A stretch of DNA of 64,000 bases from positions 62,001 through 126,000 of the forward strand of contig CALUWC010000007.1 in the NCBI GenBank assembly GCA_944324395.1. The letters are read 5' to 3'. The stretch comes from Candidatus Gastranaerophilales bacterium. GTDB taxonomy: Bacteria; Cyanobacteriota; Vampirovibrionia; Gastranaerophilales; Gastranaerophilaceae. Positions 1 to 9,489 of the stretch are shown piece after piece. The stretch's first letter is position 1, and each line of letters opens with the position of its first letter. The notes under the pieces were generated by a model that did not search any database, was not told the DNA's origin, and was given only the letters and a program-made list of their open reading frames with translations. Position numbers and translations under genes: made by a program.

Positions 1-2798
1 CTTAAGCCGATTAACATAACAAGACCGATTTGTGAATATATATCAAGAGCATAACCTGCAATGTACTGGAATATCAAGGCTCCAACCAGTGCGACCGGCG
101 TTACAAGCAATACACTTATTGGCAGAAGCCAGCTTTCATATAGTCCTACAAGGAACAAGAATATGAAAACCAATGACATCATCAATATTGGAATAATCTG
201 ACCGCTTGACTGTTTTTCCTGTAAGGAGGTTCCAGACCATGCAAATCCCATATCTTCAGGCAAAACTCTATCAGAAATCTGTTCCATAATTTCCATTGCC
301 TTACCGGAACTTACACCCTGTCTGGGGTTTCCGTTGATAGTGATTGCCGGATACATATTATATCTGGTTCTTGTATAGGGACCGACAATATTTTTGACTT
401 TTATTACTGATGATAGCGGAACCATCTTGCCAAGAGTATTTTTGACATAAACTTTATCAAGATCAGAGGCTTTTTCCCTGAATTGAGAGTCAGCTTGAAC
501 AAATACACGATAAACACGACCGTATTTATTAAAGTCATTTATATAAGACGTCGCAAAATAAGATGCAATTGCGTTATATATTTCAGAAACTTCAACATTT
601 TGAGCCATTGCTTTTGTTACATCGACATCGACCATAATTTGCGGCAAATTAGCACTGTATGATGTATAAATCATTGCTAAATCAGGATTTTGTGAAGCTT
701 CCGATATAAGTTTTTTTGCTTCAGCATACAATTCGGAAGCAGACCTGTCACCCTTGTCAAGCAGCTGGTACTCAAAACCGCCGAACATACCTAAACCGGA
801 AATCGCCGGTGGAGAAAATGTTGCAACTGTTGCCGGAGGATATGAAGAAAATTGTTTTTTAATATTTTTCATAATACCGCCGATAGATTCTTCAGCTTTC
901 TTTCTTTCAGACCAGGGCTTAAAATCAGACACAATAAAAGCTGTGTTTTCCCCATTCATACCTACAAGTGTAATAGTTTCTTCGACCCCAGGAGTTTTAA
1001 GGAGTTTAGATTCAACATCTCTGGCTACTTCATCTGTTCTTGACGCAGAAGAACCGTCAGGTAATTGTATTTGTGTAAAGATTGCACCTCTGTCTTCGTC
1101 AGGAAGAAAGCCTTTCGGAATAATAATAAACATCAGAAAGGTAAAAAGTACAACTGTACCAAGAACTCCAAATGTTAATTTCCAGGAATCGACAAAATGT
1201 TTTGTATTTTCAAGATATTTATCTCTGATTTTATTAAACCAGTCATCAAAAATCTGAATAAATTTGAAGTCCGCCTTTTCTTCACCTGATTTTAATATCA
1301 TAGAACATAATGCAGGAGATAAAGTCAAGGCAACTAATGTTGACAAACCAATGGACGAAGCGATACACAGGGCAAATTGTTTGAACATTTTACCAGTAAT
1401 TCCACCCATAAATGAAACCGGAACAAATACGGCCATTAGTACAAGAGATGTAGCAAGAACCGCTCCGAAAACTTCTTTCATTGTGATTTCTGTTGCTGTT
1501 TTCGGGTCTTTACCCTCCTGAATATGTCTTTGAGTATTTTCTAAAACTACGATGGCATCATCAACAACCAGACCTACAGCAAGAACTAAACCGAAAAGTA
1601 TCAGAAGGTTAATAGAAAAACCAAACAGATTCATAAAGATAAATACACCTATTAGGGAAACAGGAATAGCACAAAATGGAATAAATGCAGCTCTGGCAGT
1701 TCCTAAAAACATATATGTTACTATAGATACAAGAATAACAGCTAAAGCTACGGCATTTACAACTTCGTTAATGGATTCTCTTACGAATTCTGTTTCATCG
1801 TGCTGGATTTTGTATTCAATATCTTTTGGAAAAGATTTGCTGAGTTCCTCCATTTTTTTTCGAATTTTATTTGACAAATCTATGGCATTTGCTTCCGGAA
1901 GCTGGCTGACAGTGATAATTGCGGAAGTTTTACCGCTTATACGAGAAAATTTAGAGTAATTTTCCGCTCCCAGTTCGACTCTGGCAACATCTTTTAATTT
2001 AACCTGAGCACCGTTCGGCAATGATTTTATAACAATATCTTCAAATTCACTTGCATCTTTCAAACGGCCTTTTGTTCTCATTGTGAGTTTCAAAAGCTGT
2101 TTATTTTTCATTGGTTCAACTCCGAGATCGCCGGCTGGAGATTGAATGTTTTGAGCCTGAATAGCATTTGTTACATCTGATGCAGATAAGCTGTAGTTTG
2201 CCATTTTATCCGCATCAAGCCAAATCCTCATAGAGTAAGTAGAAGAGGCGAATACAGCAACTGACCCTACTCCTCTGATACGGGCAAGTTCATCTTTGAT
2301 AAATATATCAGCATAATTTGAAATAAATAAATTATCGTATGAGCCATGCGGAGAATTTACAGAAATCATCATTAAACCGGGGCCTCCGGTTGATTTTTTT
2401 ACGGTTAAACCGTATCTTCGGACTTCTTCAGGAAGTCTGGGGGTAACAAGCTGCAATTGGTTTTGAACATTTACAACTGCCATATCTGGATCGGAACCTA
2501 CTTCAAAGAACAGAGTCAATTTGTAATTTCCGTTTTGTGAAGTAGAAGTCATATATATCATATCTTCAACGCCGTTTAGCTGGGCTTCAACAGGAGCGGC
2601 AATAGTAGATTCTATAACATCAGAACTAGCTCCGGCATAAGTTGCAGTAACAACAACCTGCGGCGGAGTAATTGACGGATATTCTTCTAAAGGCAGGGTT
2701 TTTATCATCAATATTCCGGCAAGAAGTATTGCAAGAGATATAACTATTGCAAGTTTTGGTCTTTCTATAAAAATATTTTTTTGTCTATCGTCCGACAT
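1..2798 (-). CDS. RND efflux permease, HAE1/AcrB type (3' end cut by window edge)
   Basis: Inner-membrane proton-driven drug exporter of the resistance-nodulation-division superfamily, expected to form a trimer with the fusion protein encoded just upstream. The minus strand is open from ATG at 2798 to base 1, about 932 codons, so roughly 100 C-terminal residues lie outside. Visible: N-terminal TM1 followed by 'LPLEEYPSITPP', porter-domain segments, and in TM4 'GLVVDDAIVV' near residue 410, the two Asp residues that relay protons in AcrB, followed by 'PVSFMGGITGKMFKQF'. The start codon overlaps the stop of the fusion-protein gene by one base (TAATG), implying translational coupling. No TolC-like gene is seen here. 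Substrate cannot be read from sequence. Confidence 0.93.
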   Translation of the reverse strand, partial: MSDDRQKNIFIERPKLAIVISLAILLAGILMIKTLPLEEYPSITPPQVVVTATYAGASSDVIESTIAAPVEAQLNGVEDMIYMTSTSQNGNYKLTLFFEVGSDPDMAVVNVQNQLQLVTPRLPEEVRRYGLTVKKSTGGPGLMMISVNSPHGSYDNLFISNYADIFIKDELARIRGVGSVAVFASSTYSMRIWLDADKMANYSLSASDVTNAIQAQNIQSPAGDLGVEPMKNKQLLKLTMRTKGRLKDASEFEDIVIKSLPNGAQVKLKDVARVELGAENYSKFSRISGKTSAIITVSQLPEANAIDLSNKIRKKMEELSKSFPKDIEYKIQHDETEFVRESINEVVNAVALAVILVSIVTYMFLGTARAAFIPFCAIPVSLIGVFIFMNLFGFSINLLILFGLVLAVGLVVDDAIVVLENTQRHIQEGKDPKTATEITMKEVFGAVLATSLVLMAVFVPVSFMGGITGKMFKQFALCIASSIGLSTLVALTLSPALCSMILKSGEEKADFKFIQIFDDWFNKIRDKYLENTKHFVDSWKLTFGVLGTVVLFTFLMFIIIPKGFLPDEDRGAIFTQIQLPDGSSASRTDEVARDVESKLLKTPGVEETITLVGMNGENTAFIVSDFKPWSERKKAEESIGGIMKNIKKQFSSYPPATVATFSPPAISGLGMFGGFEYQLLDKGDRSASELYAEAKKLISEASQNPDLAMIYTSYSANLPQIMVDVDVTKAMAQNVEVSEIYNAIASYFATSYINDFNKYGRVYRVFVQADSQFREKASDLDKVYVKNTLGKMVPLSSVIKVKNIVGPYTRTRYNMYPAITINGNPRQGVSSGKAMEIMEQISDRVLPEDMGFAWSGTSLQEKQSSGQIIPILMMSLVFIFLFLVGLYESWLLPISVLLVTPVALVGALIFQYIAGYALDIYSQIGLVMLIGL

Positions 2799-3997
2799 TA
2801 TTTTCCTTTAGTTTCAGAGTTCTTATTCTTGTTATCAGATTTATTTTTCTCAGAATCAGTTATTTTCTTCATTTCTTCTTTAGATACAATATTAACAGGG
2901 GAACCTGGCATAACCTTCAGTATACCTTCTGTTATTACTTTGTCTCCTGCTTTAAGACCGCTTTTTACAATCCAATTGTTGCCGGATTGTCCTTGAACTT
3001 TTATATAAGTTAATTTTGGCAGCCCTTTTTCGTCTAGAGTATAAACATATTTACCTTCTTGATTTTCCTGAACTGCAATTAAAGGAACAACGGGAACTTT
3101 AATTTTATTGTTAGCATACAATTTGACATTAACAAATTCTCCATGTAAAAGTTTATTTTCAGGATTTTGGAAGGTTGCTCTCATTGTGACTGTACCGGTT
3201 GATTGGTCAACTTTATTATCAAGAAAATCCTGTATTCCGTCGATATCGTATTTATCACCATTTTGGAAATACAATTCAACTTTTCGTTTTTCATTTGCAT
3301 TATTATCAATCGAAGATAATGTTGCATAGTCTTCTGATGAGAGCGGGAAAGTAACATATATCGGATTTGTACTGTTAATTGTTGTTAATGAACCCGATGA
3401 TGGTGTAACATAGTTCCCCACAGTTACGTCAATAATCCCTATTCTGCCGTCAACAGGAGCCTTTACTCTGGTGTAACTGAGATTTCTGTTAGAATCATTA
3501 TATTTTGATTGTGCAGCTTTCAATTGTGCTTTTAGAGCATCTCTGTTTGCCAGAATTTCATCATATCTGGATTTTGCTATATAATCTTGTTTAACAAGTT
3601 CCTCTGCTCTCGCAAGCTGTTTATTAGCATATTCTAACTGGGCTTTTATATTTTGAATGTCAGCACCGGCTACACTTGAAGCATTTTGATATTCCAGAGG
3701 TTCAATAAGAAATAACGTATCACCTGCTTTTACATAATCGCCTTCTTTGAAAAAACTTTTTTGTAAATAGCCTGAAATACGAGCCATTATACTGACTTGA
3801 TATTTTGAAACTACTCTGCCAGGAGCTTCGAAATTCTGTATAACGTTATCTTCTTTTATTGTTTCAATTGTAACTTTTGGCGGTACAAGTTTTGCTCCAT
3901 AATGAGTTTTTATAAATGAACCGGCGGAAGATACTATAAATCTTACAGCGATAGCAAGCACTACTATAAGAATTATTATTATAATCTTTTTTTTCAT
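2798..3997 (-). CDS. RND efflux periplasmic adaptor (membrane fusion protein, HlyD/AcrA family)
   Basis: Periplasmic adaptor joining the RND pump to an outer-membrane channel. The 399-residue protein starts with 'MKKKIIIIILIVVLAIAV', a membrane anchor or signal. Next comes a lipoyl/barrel-sandwich half ('ARISGYLQKSFFKEGDYVKA'), a coiled-coil hairpin around residues 100-165, the second lipoyl half ('VKAPVDGRIGIIDVTVGNYV'), a beta-barrel, and a Lys-rich tail. I chose ATG 3997 over a TTG at 4039 because AAGGAG sits 8 nt before it. It is first in a two-gene operon with the permease and has its own promoter-like site upstream. Confidence 0.92.
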   Translation of the reverse strand: MKKKIIIIILIVVLAIAVRFIVSSAGSFIKTHYGAKLVPPKVTIETIKEDNVIQNFEAPGRVVSKYQVSIMARISGYLQKSFFKEGDYVKAGDTLFLIEPLEYQNASSVAGADIQNIKAQLEYANKQLARAEELVKQDYIAKSRYDEILANRDALKAQLKAAQSKYNDSNRNLSYTRVKAPVDGRIGIIDVTVGNYVTPSSGSLTTINSTNPIYVTFPLSSEDYATLSSIDNNANEKRKVELYFQNGDKYDIDGIQDFLDNKVDQSTGTVTMRATFQNPENKLLHGEFVNVKLYANNKIKVPVVPLIAVQENQEGKYVYTLDEKGLPKLTYIKVQGQSGNNWIVKSGLKAGDKVITEGILKVMPGSPVNIVSKEEMKKITDSEKNKSDNKNKNSETKGK

Positions 3998-4050
3998 TTT
4001 ATCGACTCCTTGATAAAATTGGGATAAATACCTAATCAACTACAATATTA

Positions 4051-4078
4051 ATTTTATAATAGACAAATTGGCTGTCAA
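4051..4078 (-). promoter_or_regulatory. Putative sigma-70 promoter of the efflux operon
   Basis: On the minus strand TTGACA (4078-4073) is followed after 16 nt by TAAAAT (4056-4051). It lies between the rdgB stop and the adaptor ATG, so the pump can be transcribed separately from the cell-wall block. No operator palindrome or local regulator gene was recognised. Confidence 0.5.
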
Positions 4079-4093
4079 TAATGATACAGAGGT

Positions 4094-4678
4094 TTAAATA
4101 AGGTTTGATTTGATAAATGCAATAATCTTTTGTAATGCGTTATTTCTGTGTGAAACTTTATTTTTTAATTCCTCTGACATATCTGCCATTGTTATCCCGT
4201 AACCATCAACCACAAACACCGGATCATAACCAAAACCATTGGTTCCTGATTGACATTTGGCAATTTCTCCATTACAGGTTCCTTTTTCCTGCGTTAGAAT
4301 ATTACCGTTCTGGTCAACTAAAGTCATAACACAAACAAATTGAGCCTTTCTATTACTCTGGCGGGTAAGATTAGTTAATAATTTATCAATTCTATGCTGC
4401 GGAGTGTCCGAATATCTGGCAGAATGTATTCCTGGTTCGCCGTTTAATGCTTCAACACAAAGACCTGAATCATCGGCAAGTGATATGTTATGAGAAAGTA
4501 AAGCGGCCTCTTTTGCTTTAACATATGAATTTTGTTCAAATGTTGAGCCGTTTTCAACAGGATTAAATCCTTCTGGCGGCAGAACAAATTCAATACCGGA
4601 ACCTTTTGATATTTCATTTATTTCCTGTAATTTGTGTGCATTCCCTGTTGCAAAAACGATTTTTATTTTATTTTCCAT
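4094..4678 (-). CDS. rdgB: XTP/dITP diphosphatase (RdgB/HAM1 family)
   Basis: House-cleaning nucleotide pyrophosphatase that hydrolyses dITP, XTP and related purine triphosphates to monophosphates. The 194-residue protein carries the family hallmarks: N-terminal 'KIVFATGNAHKLQEI', 'SYVKAKEAA', the metal-binding 'LADDSGLCVEALNGEPGIHS', 'GFGYDPVF' and C-terminal 'VSHRNNA'. I chose ATG 4678 rather than a TTG seven codons upstream because it begins just before the conserved strand. Its 5' end overlaps the uppS stop by 11 nt, so it is the last gene of the uppS unit. Confidence 0.95.
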   Translation of the reverse strand: MENKIKIVFATGNAHKLQEINEISKGSGIEFVLPPEGFNPVENGSTFEQNSYVKAKEAALLSHNISLADDSGLCVEALNGEPGIHSARYSDTPQHRIDKLLTNLTRQSNRKAQFVCVMTLVDQNGNILTQEKGTCNGEIAKCQSGTNGFGYDPVFVVDGYGITMADMSEELKNKVSHRNNALQKIIAFIKSNLI

Positions 4679-5381
4679 ATCTTCTGTGCCTATTTCCAAA
4701 TTCTTTTATAGCACTTGCCAGTAATTTTTTATCGAATTCCGGCCAGTATTCATTCATAATTATAATTTCTGAATATGCAATCTGCCACAATAAATAATTA
4801 GAAATTCGCTGTTCCCCGCCTGTTCTGATTAAAACATCCGGATCAGGAATTCCGTTTGTATACAAATTATCAGAGATTAATTTTTCGGTAATTTCAGATT
4901 CTGATATTTCTGAAGATACAATTTTTTTTACCGCGTGCACAATTTCATCTCTTGAACCGTAATTCAAAGCAATTTGAAGATTAACACCGGTATTATTTTT
5001 AGTCTTATTAACAGCATTTTGCAAAATTTCCTGTAAAGATTGAGAAAGTTTTGTCAAATCCCCGATAAAATGTATTTGAACATTTTCCTTATGCATCTCC
5101 TCAAGTTCATTTGTTAATGTTATCGCAACAAGATTCATGAGAAAATCTACTTCTTCTTTTTTTCTGTTCCAATTTTCTGTTGAAAATGCATAGACAGTAA
5201 GATATTTCACCCCGAAGTCATTACAGGCACGCAAAGTCTTTTTTAAAGCTTCAACTCCTTTTTTATGACCTACAGCGGAAGGCAGGTTTTTATTTTTTGC
5301 CCAGCGTCTGTTACCGTCCATAATAATTGCAATGTGTTTTAAATTTGTATTTGATACAATAGTTTTAATTTCTTTTTCCAT
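4668..5381 (-). CDS. uppS: Isoprenyl transferase (undecaprenyl diphosphate synthase)
   Basis: Cis-prenyltransferase condensing farnesyl diphosphate with isopentenyl diphosphates to make the C55 carrier lipid for peptidoglycan and surface glycans. The 237-residue protein has the family signatures 'HIAIIMDGNRRWAK' (the Asp and the DGNRRW block bind diphosphate and Mg), 'YAFSTENW', 'NYGSRDEI' and C-terminal 'DPDVLIRTGGEQRISNYLLW'. It sits 12 nt after ilvD and overlaps rdgB; a function in wall synthesis fits murE and the PBP nearby. Confidence 0.96.
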   Translation of the reverse strand: MEKEIKTIVSNTNLKHIAIIMDGNRRWAKNKNLPSAVGHKKGVEALKKTLRACNDFGVKYLTVYAFSTENWNRKKEEVDFLMNLVAITLTNELEEMHKENVQIHFIGDLTKLSQSLQEILQNAVNKTKNNTGVNLQIALNYGSRDEIVHAVKKIVSSEISESEITEKLISDNLYTNGIPDPDVLIRTGGEQRISNYLLWQIAYSEIIIMNEYWPEFDKKLLASAIKEFGNRHRRYGK

Positions 5382-5393
5382 AATCCATATATC

Positions 5394-7052
5394 TTAATTT
5401 ACTATAGCTCCATGCGAAGCATCTTGAACATTTTTTGCATATTTTGTTAAATAACCTGATTTGCATTTGAGTTCAAACGGCTTCAAAGATAGTCTTCGCT
5501 TTTCAAGTTCCTCATCAGAAACGAGAAGATTTATCTGTCTTTTATCAATATCAATAACAATTTTATCACCGTTCTTAATTAGAGCAATATTTCCGCCTGC
5601 AGCCGCCTCCGGACAAACATGACCAATACAAACACCTCTTGTGCCGCCGGAAAATCTTCCGTCTGTAATTAATGCACAGGATGTGCCTAAGCCTTTGCCG
5701 ACTAAAAGTGATGTTGGTGCAAGCATTTCTCGCATACCGGGACCGCCTTTAGGTCCTTCATAACGTATTATAAGTATATCACCTGATTTTATTTCATCAT
5801 TTTCAAGTACATGCATTGCTTCTTCTTCGCTATCAAAAGTTTTTGCAACCCCTTCAAAATAATAGCAGGATTCATCAATACCTGATATTTTTGTAACGCA
5901 TCCGTTAGGAGCAATATTTCCGTATAAAATACCAAGTCCCGGTTTAGTTGTAAAAGGCTCATTATAAGGATGAATTAAACTTTTATCAATATAAGCATCT
6001 TTTGTAATTTCAGACAATTTCAAGCCGCAGACTGTTATTCTGTCAGTTATACCGATATTAGCATCAATCAAAGTTTTTAGCAGTGCAGGAACTCCGCCTG
6101 CTTTATGAAAATCTGTCATTGTAGGGGCGGCCGCAGGATCAAGTTTAACGACTTGATGGATTTTGTGGCTGAGTTCTTCAAAATCTTTTAAAGTAATATC
6201 AATACCGCCAGAATTAGCAATAGCAAGTATATGCAAAAACGAGTTTGTAGAACCGCCCATAGCTAAATCACAAATAATAGCATTTCTTAATGTAGCTTTA
6301 TCTACAATATCAAGCGGACAAATATTTTTTCTTACGAGATCAACAATTTGCATACCGCTATCGAAAGCTATACGACGTTTTTTAGAAGATACTGCAGCTG
6401 ATGTTGCACATAAAGGCAGGCTCATTCCCATTACTTCTGTCAGGCAGGCCATTGTATTGGCTGTGTACATTCCCTGGCATGAGCCGGCTGTCGGGCAAGA
6501 TTCCTCCTCCAGCTCAAGCAGTCTTTTTTCATCAATAACACCGCTTCTAAATTTGCCCACAGCTTCAAAAGAACCTTTTATCATAGAAAGTTTTTCACAT
6601 CTGCTTTCACCATCAAGCATTGGTCCTGCTGTTACAATAATTGCCGGAATATTTAATCTTAATGCTGCAATCAACATTCCGGGGGTAATTTTATCGCAAT
6701 TTGATAATAAAATGAGTCCGTCTAACTGATGAGCTTCAGCAACGGTCTCAATACAATCAGCAATTAAATCCCTTGAAGGCAGTGAATATCTCATTCCGCT
6801 ATGTCCCATAGATATACCGTCGCACACAGCAGGAACACCAAATATAAAAGCTTGACCGCCGGCAGAATGAATACCCTTTTCAATTTGTCTTTCTAGATCT
6901 CTCATCCCAATATGACCTGGTACTAAATCAGAAAAAGAGCTGGCTATACCGATAAACGGTGCTGCCATATTTTTTCTGCTGACACCGGCAGCCATTAACA
7001 ATCCTCTATGCGGTGTATGGGCTATTCCTTTTTTAATATTGTCACTTCTCAT
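5394..7052 (-). CDS. ilvD: Dihydroxy-acid dehydratase
   Basis: Fe-S dehydratase of branched-chain amino acid and pantothenate synthesis; converts 2,3-dihydroxy-isovalerate or -methylvalerate to the 2-oxo acids. The 552-residue length is normal. Seen: '[12 protein letters not shown]', '[16 protein letters not shown]' and '[14 protein letters not shown]' (cluster and metal region), and near the C-terminus '[13 protein letters not shown]'. No other ilv or leu gene is in the window, so here it is an orphan pathway gene embedded in a cell-wall block. No ribosome binding site is visible; a -10 box lies 7 nt before the ATG, suggesting a leaderless transcript. Confidence 0.95.
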   Translation of the reverse strand: MRSDNIKKGIAHTPHRGLLMAAGVSRKNMAAPFIGIASSFSDLVPGHIGMRDLERQIEKGIHSAGGQAFIFGVPAVCDGISMGHSGMRYSLPSRDLIADCIETVAEAHQLDGLILLSNCDKITPGMLIAALRLNIPAIIVTAGPMLDGESRCEKLSMIKGSFEAVGKFRSGVIDEKRLLELEEESCPTAGSCQGMYTANTMACLTEVMGMSLPLCATSAAVSSKKRRIAFDSGMQIVDLVRKNICPLDIVDKATLRNAIICDLAMGGSTNSFLHILAIANSGGIDITLKDFEELSHKIHQVVKLDPAAAPTMTDFHKAGGVPALLKTLIDANIGITDRITVCGLKLSEITKDAYIDKSLIHPYNEPFTTKPGLGILYGNIAPNGCVTKISGIDESCYYFEGVAKTFDSEEEAMHVLENDEIKSGDILIIRYEGPKGGPGMREMLAPTSLLVGKGLGTSCALITDGRFSGGTRGVCIGHVCPEAAAGGNIALIKNGDKIVIDIDKRQINLLVSDEELEKRRLSLKPFELKCKSGYLTKYAKNVQDASHGAIVN

Positions 7053-7059
7053 TAAATTT

Positions 7060-7068
7060 ATTATATCA
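7060..7068 (-). promoter_or_regulatory. Extended -10 promoter of ilvD, leaderless arrangement
   Basis: Minus-strand TGATATAAT is a consensus extended -10 element. The last T is separated from the ilvD ATG by exactly 7 nt (AAATTTA), so a transcription start at the usual distance would fall on the A of ATG. There is no Shine-Dalgarno sequence in between. Confidence 0.55.
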
Positions 7069-7091
7069 TTAAAAAATGAATATTCTATCCT

Positions 7092-7997
7092 CTAATATTT
7101 CATTTTTACAATGTTATACTCCTCATCCCATTCAATTTCACCATTGGAAATAAGATTATGGTAATCATAAGAATTTGAAATATACTGTTTGCTGAACATA
7201 TCTTTTTGACCTAGGATTTTAACAATATCAGGTAATAATTTTGTACTGCCGGCTAATGTTCCATCCTTAGAAGCTGCTCTATTACCGTCAAAATACACTT
7301 TTGAACCTGCAAATATAAATTCTTTAACATTACTGTGAGTACAAGGCAGACAGTCAGAAATCAGCAGTATTTTATTCATTTGCTTAACTTTAAATAAAAG
7401 CTTTAGAGCATCATCATAAACATGGACACCGTCTGCTATAACTTCTGTATAAATATTGTCATCTATTAAAGCACTCAGGGCGGTAGAACTGCTTCTATGG
7501 GTAATTCCGCTCATTGCGTTGAAGGTATGAGTTGTACCGTCACAATTAGTTAAATCAGAACCGGTACAATGGCCAGCCTGAACCTTTACTCCTTTATTTT
7601 TTAGGTAATTGAGTAATTCAGTATCAGCAAGTTCCGGTGCCAGAGTGATAATTTTAATAAAATCATCTTCTACTAATTTGAAATTGTCCAGTGTAGGTTT
7701 CATAAAATAATCAGAATTGTGAATACCTTTTTTTTCGGGATTTAAAAATACACCCTCTAAATGGACACCGCAGATTTTTGCCATATCTGATGTCTGTTTA
7801 GATGCAGCAGTTTTAATAATGTTTATTTGCCGTTTAATATTATCTGCACTATCAGTTACAAGTGTCGGAAATATAAAACCTACACCCTCTTTTAAGATTC
7901 TGTTTGCAAGATAACAAATATCGTCAACAGATGCACTATTAAAATCTATTCCGTAACACCCATGAAAATGCTGTTCAACAAGTAATTTTGTTTTCAT
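7092..7997 (-). CDS. NagA-like N-acetylglucosamine-6-phosphate deacetylase, compact form
   Basis: Probable amidohydrolase removing acetate from GlcNAc-6-phosphate, a step of amino-sugar or peptidoglycan recycling. Matches to NagA: N-terminal 'EQHFHGCYGIDFNSA', 'GVHLEGVFLNPEKKGIH' (metal-binding Glu), 'VQAGHCTGSD', 'THTFNAMSGITHRS', 'IADGVHV' and 'LISDCLPC' with the catalytic Asp, then 'DGTLAGS'. At 301 residues it is about 80 shorter than typical NagA; the N-terminal beta-sandwich strand before HxHG is missing and the C-terminus is trimmed. ATG 7997 shares a base with the murE stop. No nagB or PTS gene is nearby, so the physiological substrate could be another acetamido sugar phosphate. Confidence 0.8.
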   Translation of the reverse strand: MKTKLLVEQHFHGCYGIDFNSASVDDICYLANRILKEGVGFIFPTLVTDSADNIKRQINIIKTAASKQTSDMAKICGVHLEGVFLNPEKKGIHNSDYFMKPTLDNFKLVEDDFIKIITLAPELADTELLNYLKNKGVKVQAGHCTGSDLTNCDGTTHTFNAMSGITHRSSSTALSALIDDNIYTEVIADGVHVYDDALKLLFKVKQMNKILLISDCLPCTHSNVKEFIFAGSKVYFDGNRAASKDGTLAGSTKLLPDIVKILGQKDMFSKQYISNSYDYHNLISNGEIEWDEEYNIVKMKY

Positions 7998-9472
7998 TAA
8001 ATAACACTTCCTTCAAAGACTTTTCTAGCCTGTTCTCTGTCATCGAAATGAATTGTTTTGTCTTTTAGTATTTGATAATCTTCGTGACCTTTTCCGGCAA
8101 TAATAACAACATCATTATTATCAGCTATTGTTTTTAATAATGCAATAGCTTCTCCCCTATCAGGTTCAACAGTAACAATTTCAGGGTCTACTGATTTTAA
8201 TCCTGCAATAATATCTGTAATAATTTGCTGCGGATCTTCTGATCTTGGATTATCACTGGTGATAATAATTTTATCCGCAAGTTTTTGAGCTATTGCACCC
8301 ATTTTAGGTCGTTTTGTAGCATCTCTGTCCCCGCCGCAGCCAAATAAACATATAAGTTTTCCGTCGGCCGGGGTAATTTCTCTGGCAGATTTTAAAACAT
8401 TTTCCAAACCGTCAGGGGTATGAGCATAGTCAACAATAACAAGTGGTTTTTTATTAACAACCTCAAATCTTCCTGCAACACCATGGACGTTTTGTAAAGC
8501 TTTTAATGCAATTTTTATATCAATATTCATTGCTATTGCTGCAGTAATTGCCGCTAATACATTATAGACACTGAACATTCCGTTCATATGGAGATTTACA
8601 TTATATTCAACTCCTTTAACCAGAAGTTTAAACTCAGCACCATTCAAAGAAAAAGAGACATTCTTTGCCATAACATCAGCATTATTTTTAATACCGTAGG
8701 TATATTTTCTAACTCCTTCAGGAACAACGGATAAAAATCTGCTGCCATATTCATCGTCCATATTGATAGCTGCAAAATCCCCTTCTGTTAATCTTTCAAA
8801 CAGCAAGGCTTTTGCTTTGAAGTAGTTTTCCATTGTTATATGGTAATCAAGATGATCCTGAGTTAAGTTTGTAAATACCGCACCGTTAAATCTGCAGCCG
8901 CCTACTCTATTTTGCTCAAGAGCATGTGAACTAACCTCCATAACGACATTGTCTATTTTTTCAACATCTTTAATCATTCTCAATGTTGCTTGCAATTCCG
9001 GAGCTTGGGGAGTTGTATGCTTAGCATCTCTGTATTCACCGTTAGAAGACAATTTATAGCCAAGTGTGCCGATTAAAGCACATTTTTGACCATTTTCTTC
9101 AAATATTTTTTGAATCAAATGTGTAACAGTTGTTTTTCCATTTGTACCGGTTACACCAATTAAATTGATACCTTTTGACGGGCTGGAATAAAACCTGTCC
9201 GCAATATCCGCAATTTTATGACGTGTTGAATCAACAACAACTTGCGGAACTCTTACTCCTTCGACTTTTCTTTCAACAAGTAATGCTGCTGCACCATTAT
9301 CAATTGCCATTTTAGCATATTCATGACCGTCAGCATGTTCTCCGGGCAGGCAAATGAAAATATCTCCTTTTTTAGTTGTTTTTGAATTATATGAAATACC
9401 GGTGATATCGATATTTTTAAAATTAATTAAGTCTTCATATTGTAAATATTCAATCAATTCGTCAAGTTTCAT
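7997..9472 (-). CDS. murE: UDP-MurNAc-L-Ala-D-Glu:meso-DAP ligase
   Basis: Cytoplasmic Mur ligase adding the third residue of the peptidoglycan stem peptide. Seen: N-terminal UDP-binding domain, P-loop 'GVTGTNGKTTVTHLI' near residue 105, substrate loop 'KHTTPQAPELQ', and C-terminal 'TSDNPRSEDP'. This DNPR motif is the signature of meso-diaminopimelate rather than lysine specificity, as expected for a diderm. 491 residues is normal. An AAGGAGA ribosome binding site precedes ATG 9472; the gap to the PBP gene upstream is 17 nt. Confidence 0.96.
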   Translation of the reverse strand: MKLDELIEYLQYEDLINFKNIDITGISYNSKTTKKGDIFICLPGEHADGHEYAKMAIDNGAAALLVERKVEGVRVPQVVVDSTRHKIADIADRFYSSPSKGINLIGVTGTNGKTTVTHLIQKIFEENGQKCALIGTLGYKLSSNGEYRDAKHTTPQAPELQATLRMIKDVEKIDNVVMEVSSHALEQNRVGGCRFNGAVFTNLTQDHLDYHITMENYFKAKALLFERLTEGDFAAINMDDEYGSRFLSVVPEGVRKYTYGIKNNADVMAKNVSFSLNGAEFKLLVKGVEYNVNLHMNGMFSVYNVLAAITAAIAMNIDIKIALKALQNVHGVAGRFEVVNKKPLVIVDYAHTPDGLENVLKSAREITPADGKLICLFGCGGDRDATKRPKMGAIAQKLADKIIITSDNPRSEDPQQIITDIIAGLKSVDPEIVTVEPDRGEAIALLKTIADNNDVVIIAGKGHEDYQILKDKTIHFDDREQARKVFEGSVI

Positions 9473-9489
9473 TATATCTCTCCTTAAAA

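Noticed and set aside
754-1959. Plus-strand open frames opposite the efflux permease
   Set aside because: The minus strand is one uninterrupted RND permease with clear motifs; the plus-strand frames have no motif or ribosome binding site and are shadows.
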